DNA of 64,000 bases from the NCBI GenBank assembly GCA_964609965.1, contig CAZSTS010000003.1:124001-188000 (forward strand), given 5' to 3'. Origin of the DNA: JAHJDR01 sp964609965. GTDB lineage: Bacteria; UBA10199; JADGCS01. Below, piece by piece: positions 59,069-64,000 of the stretch. Position numbers and translations under genes: made by a program. Under the pieces are notes generated by a model. The model was not told the origin of the DNA, did no database searches, and was given only the letters and a program-made list of their open reading frames with translations. Position 1 is the first letter of the stretch. Each line of letters starts with the position of its first letter.

Positions 59069-60106
59069 CTATCCAAAAAACACTTTTGCGATTTCGTACG
59101 TCTCTTTGTCGAGAAGTCTATTCTTTTGAGCGGCTTTTTGAATATCGACAGCTTTAATTTGTGATCCCACCAACGCAACCATTTTGCCATAGTCATCTTT
59201 GTGAACGAGATCGATGGCTTTTATGCCAAAACGTGTCGCTAATATGCGGTCAAAGGCTGTGGGTGTGCCGCCTCTTTGAATATGACCCAAAACAGAAACA
59301 CGCGTTTCCATGCCTGTGTGTTTTTCGATCTCTTCGCCAAGAATAGTGCCTATGCCACCAAGTCGTCTGTGACCAAATTGATCCACGCTTTCATCTTGTG
59401 TGACATTGGTTCCTTCTGGCATCTTTACGCCCTCGGCAACAACAATAATGCTGGCAACTCGGCCTCGTTTTTTACGCTTGCTGAGTACCTCTTTGATGTC
59501 GTCCATTGTGAAAGGAAATTCAGGAACAATAACCATGTCAGCGCCACCTGCAATTCCTGCGTGGGCGGCAATCCATCCAGCATGACGTCCCATAACCTCA
59601 ACAACCATAACGCGCTGATGTGATTCGGCAGTGGAGTGCAGGCGATCAATAGCTTCTGTAGCAATGCCAACTGCAGTGTCAAAACCAAATGTTTGGTCTG
59701 TTCCAGAAAGGTCGTTATCAATAGTTTTGGGAACTCCAATAACTTTTAAACCACGCTTGCTCATAGCCGCTGCAACACCAAGGGTGTCATCACCACCAAT
59801 GGCGATAAGCGAAGTGAGTCCCATTCGCCTATAATTGGTAATAACTTGTTCCATGTCTTCTTCGGATTTGGAAGGGTTGGTTCGAGATGTGCCAAGGATG
59901 GTTCCCCCCGTGTGTAAAATACCGCAGACATCGTTAATACCAAGTGGGCGGGTTTTGCCTTCGATCATACCGCGCCAGCCTTGTAAAATGCCTAAAAATT
60001 CGTATTTATAAAAATCTATTCCTTTACGGACCACAGCACGCATGACAGCATTTAGCCCTGGGCAATCGCCGCCACCAGTAAGAATTCCAACTCTTTTGTT
60101 TATCAC
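59069..60106 (-). CDS. pfkA: 6-phosphofructokinase, probably pyrophosphate-dependent
   Basis: Phosphorylates fructose 6-phosphate. 345 aa from GTG 60106 (GGAGG 8 nt upstream). GGGDCPGLNAV (residues 11-21), GGDDT (104-108), PKTIDND (126-132) and MGRHAGWIAA. Where ATP enzymes such as E. coli PfkA have Gly104 and Gly124, this one has Asp107 and Lys127; that pair is known from PPi-dependent enzymes, so PPi use is predicted. The known exceptions mean the donor should be measured. The gene stands alone. Confidence 0.92.
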   Translation of the reverse strand: MINKRVGILTGGGDCPGLNAVMRAVVRKGIDFYKYEFLGILQGWRGMIEGKTRPLGINDVCGILHTGGTILGTSRTNPSKSEEDMEQVITNYRRMGLTSLIAIGGDDTLGVAAAMSKRGLKVIGVPKTIDNDLSGTDQTFGFDTAVGIATEAIDRLHSTAESHQRVMVVEVMGRHAGWIAAHAGIAGGADMVIVPEFPFTMDDIKEVLSKRKKRGRVASIIVVAEGVKMPEGTNVTQDESVDQFGHRRLGGIGTILGEEIEKHTGMETRVSVLGHIQRGGTPTAFDRILATRFGIKAIDLVHKDDYGKMVALVGSQIKAVDIQKAAQKNRLLDKETYEIAKVFFG

Positions 60107-60234
60107 AGTTTCCTCCGGGATGTTAAAAATTAAGTGTTTATTCCCACAATGTGGGTTTGATACTTCGCAGCTTGACTGCGGAGTTATTCATTACAAGTTT
60201 TGCACGAAATACTATTAGTCCAAAGAGAATGCAA

Positions 60235-60260
60235 CCCTCCTTCGCTAAAGCTACGGAGGG
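60235..60260. repeat. CCTCC/GGAGG palindromic repeat, copy 2
   Basis: CCCTCC (60235-60240) and GGAGGG (60255-60260) flank TTCGCTAAAGCTAC, giving a hairpin with an inner GCT/AGC stem. Same layout as 55578-55609. It lies directly beside the terminator at 60265. Confidence 0.65.
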
Positions 60261-60264
60261 CAAG

Positions 60265-60295
60265 AAAAAAGCCCTCCAAGAAGGAGGGCTTTTTT
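60265..60295 (-). terminator. Rho-independent terminator of the 60318-60773 gene
   Basis: A perfect 13-bp stem (AAAAAAGCCCTCC with GGAGGGCTTTTTT) around AAGAA. It begins 23 nt beyond the stop of the minus-strand gene and has T tracts on both strands. Confidence 0.92.
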
Positions 60296-60317
60296 AATTA
60301 CAAATGAGTAATGAGTA

Positions 60318-60773
60318 TTAGTCTCTTACTTCAACCCAAATGCTTAGTTTGTTAGTGTTGTCTTTTACAGAACGTACATTATAGTGCCACCAGTTCATCT
60401 GACCATAGAGAACGTCGCGAACGTGGCTTGAACGTTTGTAAGCAGTAGAACTAGTTCCACTGGCTTTGATGTTTACATAAACTTTTGCCAAACCAAATGC
60501 TCTTAAAGAGCTGTCTTTAGATCTGATATAGCTGGCTACTGAGTTAAGGTTGCAAGTTGTCGCTGTTGAGCCGTCTTTAAAAGCACAGTTGAAAGAACGA
60601 AGCTTTTTATTCATGTCAGCTTCAAGAGCTTTGTTTTTTGCTGCACTGACAGTTGTGTTTACGACAGCATTTGTTACAGCGCTGCCTGTATTAACTTTTG
60701 GAAAACCCGCGTAAGCAGTAGTGACTAAAAAAACCAGAACTAATGCAATACCAAGGATATGTGTTTTCTTCAT
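60318..60773 (-). CDS. Small secreted protein of unknown function
   Basis: 151 aa with a signal peptide (ILGIALVLVFLVTTAYAG, cleavage AYA-GF). Two Cys (NCAFKDGSTATTC). The C-terminal half (SVASYIRSKDSSLRAFGLAK and on) vaguely recalls the alternating pattern of OmpA-like or BON domains, but the key motifs are missing. Shine-Dalgarno AAAGGAG upstream. Own terminator downstream. Confidence 0.72.
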   Translation of the reverse strand: MKKTHILGIALVLVFLVTTAYAGFPKVNTGSAVTNAVVNTTVSAAKNKALEADMNKKLRSFNCAFKDGSTATTCNLNSVASYIRSKDSSLRAFGLAKVYVNIKASGTSSTAYKRSSHVRDVLYGQMNWWHYNVRSVKDNTNKLSIWVEVRD

Positions 60774-60917
60774 AAAATTTACTCCTTTAAAGGTTATATT
60801 AAGACCCGCGCAATTCTATACACTTTAATGGTTTAGACAAGGATTATTTGTCCTGAATTTATTCTGATTCTTAACAAAGGCTTGCGCCAGCAGACCTTCT
60901 TGATTAACAAGGCGAGC

Positions 60918-61877
60918 ATGGCAAAGCCACTCATACAGCTTTTGATCAATGGTGAAGAATTCCTCGCTTTGCGTCATTTAGCTAGGGTCGAAAAACAACT
61001 CATTGATCCCAGTCTCAAAGATTTCAATTATCAGCGTCTCTCAGCTCGAGATGTGTCGGGAGCTCAGTTAGTTGATCTTCTCAAAACACTCCCCATGATG
61101 GCAGATACCCGTCTGGTTGTTTTGACAGATTTGGAGTCTTTTAAAAAACAAGATCTCGAAGTCTTGGGAAAATACTTTGATGCACCTTGTGACACGACTC
61201 ACTTTATCATGATGGCTACTAAGATTGATAAACGTACAAGTTTTTACAAAAACTTTATTAAGGCAGGGGAGGTCTTTGAATTTAAACCTCTCTATGCCAA
61301 TCAGATTCCACAATTCATCAGTAAAGAATGCCAAACCATGGGGTTGGGCATTGGTCCAGGGTGTGCTGAAAGACTTTCGGATGTGGTGGGAACAAATCTC
61401 ATGTCCATTCTTTCTGAATTAGAAAAGCTCTCTCTTTATGTGTGGCCCGATAAGAAAATCTCTTTAAAACACGTGAATGAACTCGTGAGCGCTGGTGTGA
61501 TTGAAAATATTTTTAAGATCACTGACTATATTTCACAAAAGAACATTTACGAAGCACAAGTTTTGTATACAAAAATGCGTGAACAAGGAGAGCCTGTTAT
61601 CAGGACAATGGCCTTGGTGATCAGTCACTTTCGAAAGCTCTTGCTCATCAAAGCCTGTTTGCAAAAACAAATGGGACAGCATCAACTTTCTTCTCAGTTA
61701 GGGATTAATCCCTATTTTCTCAAAACCTATCTTGCGCAGTCGCGCCAGTTTGAAATGAATGGGCTTAAGAAAATCTATGAAAAAGCCATGACAACATCTT
61801 ATCAACTGCGCACAGTCAATCTATCAGCTCACACTTTATTTGAGGGTTTTTTGCAAGAAGTGTGTGTGGGGATGTAA
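60918..61877 (+). CDS. holA: DNA polymerase III subunit delta
   Basis: Clamp-loader subunit that opens the beta clamp. I choose ATG 60918 (MAKPLIQLLINGEEFLALRH, 319 aa), which matches the usual start of the family close to the GEEPF-like motif (INGEEFL); an in-frame TTG at 60882 gives 331 aa. The AAA+-like domain (about residues 1-200) and C-terminal collar helices (EPVIRTMALVISHFRKLLLI, typical of HolA) are visible. HolA is divergent, so this rests on pattern and length. Confidence 0.85.
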   Translation: MAKPLIQLLINGEEFLALRHLARVEKQLIDPSLKDFNYQRLSARDVSGAQLVDLLKTLPMMADTRLVVLTDLESFKKQDLEVLGKYFDAPCDTTHFIMMATKIDKRTSFYKNFIKAGEVFEFKPLYANQIPQFISKECQTMGLGIGPGCAERLSDVVGTNLMSILSELEKLSLYVWPDKKISLKHVNELVSAGVIENIFKITDYISQKNIYEAQVLYTKMREQGEPVIRTMALVISHFRKLLLIKACLQKQMGQHQLSSQLGINPYFLKTYLAQSRQFEMNGLKKIYEKAMTTSYQLRTVNLSAHTLFEGFLQEVCVGM

Positions 61878-61882
61878 TAACC

Positions 61883-62031
61883 TGGTTAACTAATAATTTT
61901 TCTTTAGTCGCTGCGTTGGCCGTCACTCAGGTGGATTGCTCGTTGTAGAGGTGAATGTCGCTTCGACAAAGAATTCACCAGTGGATGCGTTAGGCGAAAA
62001 CTTGCTCCACAGAAAAATTATCAGCCAACCA
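61883..62031. mobile_element. Structured element with 21-bp terminal inverted repeats
   Basis: The left end TGGTTAACTAATAATTTTTC (61883-) and the right end (62011-62031) are inverted repeats at 18 of 21 positions; all three differences are A/G on one strand. Inside, GGTGAAT pairs with ATTCACC around a GTCG/CGAC stem. It fills the spacer between holA and the converging thioesterase gene. MITE or complex bidirectional terminator. Confidence 0.55.
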
Positions 62032-62060
62032 AGTTAGGGTAGGTGTGGTAGTTTAGGTTT

Positions 62061-62492
62061 TCAATTTCGAATAATCGCGTATGTTCCCATGCCTTTACAG
62101 AGAATTTCGTTTTGGGGGGAGAGGATGACACCTTCGGACACTGCTAGTCTTTTTGTGCGGGAGACGAGGTTGGCACGGGCCTTGATTTTCTTCATGCTGA
62201 GAAGGGCTGGTTTTAGGTAGCTGACTTTTAAATCCACAACGAGAATGCGTTCCCCTTTTGTGAGGTGAGGGTAGACCACAAAACCCATTGTTGTATCTAA
62301 AAGAAAAGACAAGATTCCCCCATGCACACAATTTTCAAAGTTGATGTGTTTCTTCATCAACTTAATCTCAATCACAGCTTCTTTGGTGCTAATCTTGGTG
62401 GCTTTGAGACCAATGTTTTTTTGACAGGCATCTGTGTTACAAATTTTAAGGTATTTTTTTATTTGGGCTTGGGTAAAAGTGGAAGGTTTCAT
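62061..62492 (-). CDS. PaaI-type hotdog-fold thioesterase
   Basis: Hydrolyses acyl-CoA thioesters; 143 aa, single hotdog domain. The family motif NCVHGGILSFLLDTTMGF (about residues 53-70) holds the HGG and the catalytic Asp. The second half LVVDLKVSYLKPALLSMKKI is typical of PaaI/YbgC-like proteins. Substrate unknown. It stands alone. Confidence 0.88.
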   Translation of the reverse strand: MKPSTFTQAQIKKYLKICNTDACQKNIGLKATKISTKEAVIEIKLMKKHINFENCVHGGILSFLLDTTMGFVVYPHLTKGERILVVDLKVSYLKPALLSMKKIKARANLVSRTKRLAVSEGVILSPQNEILCKGMGTYAIIRN

Positions 62493-62706
62493 AATTCTGA
62501 CTCTATGTTTTTATGAAAAATAAAATCAATAAATTAATTCAAGTGTTAGAATTGAATAAGAGATGATGTCTAAGTGATAATAGAGAGTTAAGAAATTCAA
62601 CTAGACAACAAAGCATTATCTTTCCTATGCAAAGTCACGTTTTTTCAGGGCATAAAGGGAAGCGTCAGTCATACAAAATTTACCTATAAAAAATGATTCC
62701 AATCTT

Positions 62707-62727
62707 TAGTGACAATCATTGTCACTA
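62707..62727. promoter_or_regulatory. Operator-like palindrome before the last gene
   Basis: TAGTGACAA (62707-62715), spacer TCA, TTGTCACTA (62719-62727): a perfect inverted repeat with 9-bp arms, 22 nt before the start at 62749. Flanked by a direct repeat AGGGCATAAAGG (about 62648 and 62730), the second copy forming the ribosome site. A dimeric regulator could bind here (inference). Confidence 0.55.
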
Positions 62728-62748
62728 GCAGGGCATAAAGGAGTTACT

Positions 62749-64000
62749 ATGAGTGATATCACTTTCATCAGTGTATTGGATAATGAATCTTGTCCAGAGG
62801 TTCCACCCTTTCTTCAAGGCGCTAAATCTTCAGAACATAATCGCATGTTGTTTAACCGTGAAGCAGGGTATTTGGGTTATCCCATAGAATGGACAGGAGA
62901 CAAAGAAGGGGGGCAGGCAAATATTCCAGATATTCCTCTTGGTGAAATCCGGGTTAATGAAGGTTCAGAGTTTGTTGTGACGCCAGAGATTGTTTGTGAA
63001 ATTCGAAAGCTAATTGAGTACAAACGTCTCAGGGCCAATGAAGTCGCCAGAGAAATCATGAATATTTACCCTCCACACACTTTTTCAGAAACTGTCAGGG
63101 CCATGGCCAATCCTGCAGAAAATAGATGGCTTGAGTTTATAGCTGACGGTGTTCAAGAACCTTCTAATTCTATCTATGGCCAGCAATACAGTTCAAACTA
63201 TAAACAGCTTAAAGCCTGGATGGGGGATTACGGTGATGCTGACTCAAGACATCATTTTGATCGTATGGAGGTCACGTATTTTTCAAATCTTTCAGGCTCT
63301 GCAACGCAGATGCTCATTGAAGAGTTTGCTTTTGAAAAAGATGAAGAAGGGAACCCTAAAGGGTCGCCCTTAGATTACGCTTCTTTTTTTCCATGGTGCC
63401 CAGATAAACCTGCTTATAATGCCATGCTACCAGAGGGGATGAGACCAGCCGAAGTTATTCCAGTGGAGAAGCCTGTTGATCTAGATTTAGAATTTATTAG
63501 AGAACAATATAGCGCACATGATCCCATTCTTCTCCCATGGACTGTTGTCGAAGAGGCTTCTCCAGCAGAGTTGGAGCAGTACTCTGAAGAATATTACTTA
63601 GGCCCTGGGGCAGTTACGCAGACCATAGAATTAGAAACAGAGTTTGATGGGCCTGTGAAATGGCTTGTTCAAGGCAGAGAAGACAAGTGGTATGTAGTTA
63701 CTAATATGGCTTTTCATCCAGAGTATCGCGATTATTTTGTCGCCTTATCTCAAGCACTCAGGGATGCGGCAGCTCTTGGGCCGATTGTAGAGGGTGATGA
63801 AACGTATGATCTCCATCCTGAATTTAGGGAATACACGTTAAATGTAGCCAATTGGTTGGAACAAGGAAAGTTTCTTAAAATCCTCGAAGCAGATCTCAAC
63901 CAACATGAAGGGAATCTCTTTTTTACAGCCTTTCCTCACGAGAGTTACTGGGATGATGGGGTAAAATACCCATTCATGGCTGAGATAGGGATCCGTGATA
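62749..64000 (+). CDS. Large protein, 5' part (runs off the window); possibly M49-like
   Basis: ATG 62749 with AAAGGAG 5 nt upstream; 417 codons are open to the window end, no stop. No signal peptide (MSDITFISVLDNESCPEVPP). Very acidic and rich in Pro, Tyr and Trp. The last 100 residues (YRDYFVALSQALRDAAALGP; FFTAFPHESYWDDGVKYPFM) recall, from memory, the region before the HExxGH motif in dipeptidyl-peptidase III (M49) proteins. The zinc motif, if any, is outside the window, so this is only a guess. Confidence 0.85.
   Translation, partial: MSDITFISVLDNESCPEVPPFLQGAKSSEHNRMLFNREAGYLGYPIEWTGDKEGGQANIPDIPLGEIRVNEGSEFVVTPEIVCEIRKLIEYKRLRANEVAREIMNIYPPHTFSETVRAMANPAENRWLEFIADGVQEPSNSIYGQQYSSNYKQLKAWMGDYGDADSRHHFDRMEVTYFSNLSGSATQMLIEEFAFEKDEEGNPKGSPLDYASFFPWCPDKPAYNAMLPEGMRPAEVIPVEKPVDLDLEFIREQYSAHDPILLPWTVVEEASPAELEQYSEEYYLGPGAVTQTIELETEFDGPVKWLVQGREDKWYVVTNMAFHPEYRDYFVALSQALRDAAALGPIVEGDETYDLHPEFREYTLNVANWLEQGKFLKILEADLNQHEGNLFFTAFPHESYWDDGVKYPFMAEIGIRD

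Noticed and set aside
60318..60773. OmpA-like domain
   Set aside because: The GHTD and the NxxLSxxRA motif of OmpA-like domains are absent.

Overview
This is a 64 kb window from the chromosome of an AT-rich bacterium. The lineage cannot be fixed from sequence alone. The features point to a Gram-negative, deltaproteobacteria-like or candidate-phylum organism: a single fused str-S10-spc-alpha supercluster, zinc-type (Cys-containing) S4, S14 and L36, a three-helix SecE, a MutL carrying the endonuclease motif, an agmatine deiminase/N-carbamoylputrescine amidase pair, and many small secreted proteins. That placement is inference.

Region 1 (1-32.8 kb) is the transcription and translation core, all on the + strand: the 3' end of tRNA-Trp, secE-nusG-rplKAJL-rpoBC, then (after a terminator and a clear promoter) rpsL-rpsG-fusA-tuf, the S10 genes rpsJ-rplCDWB-rpsS-rplV-rpsC-rplP-rpmC-rpsQ, the spc genes rplN-rplE-rpsN-rpsH-rplFR-rpsE-rpmD-rplO-secY-adk-map-infA-rpmJ, and the alpha genes rpsMKD-rpoA-rplQ, closed by a strong terminator. 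Two small genes missing from a long-ORF list, rpmD and rpmJ, are present. rplX (L24), normally between rplN and rplE, is absent: only 84 bp separate the two. The spacers of this highly expressed cluster are rich in RNA structure: an L10-leader-like region that can hide the rplJ ribosome site, a 12-bp hairpin before rplL, and an 80-nt four-way-junction element between rpsQ and rplN.

Region 2 (32.8-42.7 kb) is accessory: a class II Fic protein with a winged-helix tail whose promoter is built into an array of 10-bp repeats and whose start codon falls where transcription should begin, a secreted protein, a SAM methyltransferase, the putrescine pair aguB-aguA, a secreted HEYGH metalloprotein with a secreted partner, a Nif3/DUF34 protein and an orphan protein.

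Region 3 (42.9-64 kb) is mixed housekeeping and envelope: mutL-miaA; a minus-strand operon nadD-fmdB-aroK-aroB-aroQ-TPR; an SDR dehydrogenase with a pseudopilin; glmU; two paralogous L,D-transpeptidases flanking a frameshifted gene; a phosphofructokinase with pyrophosphate-type residues; holA; a PaaI-type thioesterase; and a large protein running off the right edge that is missing from the ORF list because it has no stop in the window.

The most unusual feature is genome-scale rather than a gene. About a dozen spacers hold degenerate tandem repeats with a strict 7-bp period but a different unit at each site, often as head-to-head arms that can fold into a hairpin. They resemble the short tandemly repeated repetitive (STRR) heptamers known from cyanobacteria. 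One array lies in frame inside mutL, and others supply the last codons and stops of aguB and aguA. Other dispersed palindromes (a 28-bp GC-rich one in two copies, a CCTCC/GGAGG hairpin in two copies, and two elements with 21-27 bp terminal inverted repeats) fill the convergent spacers of region 3.
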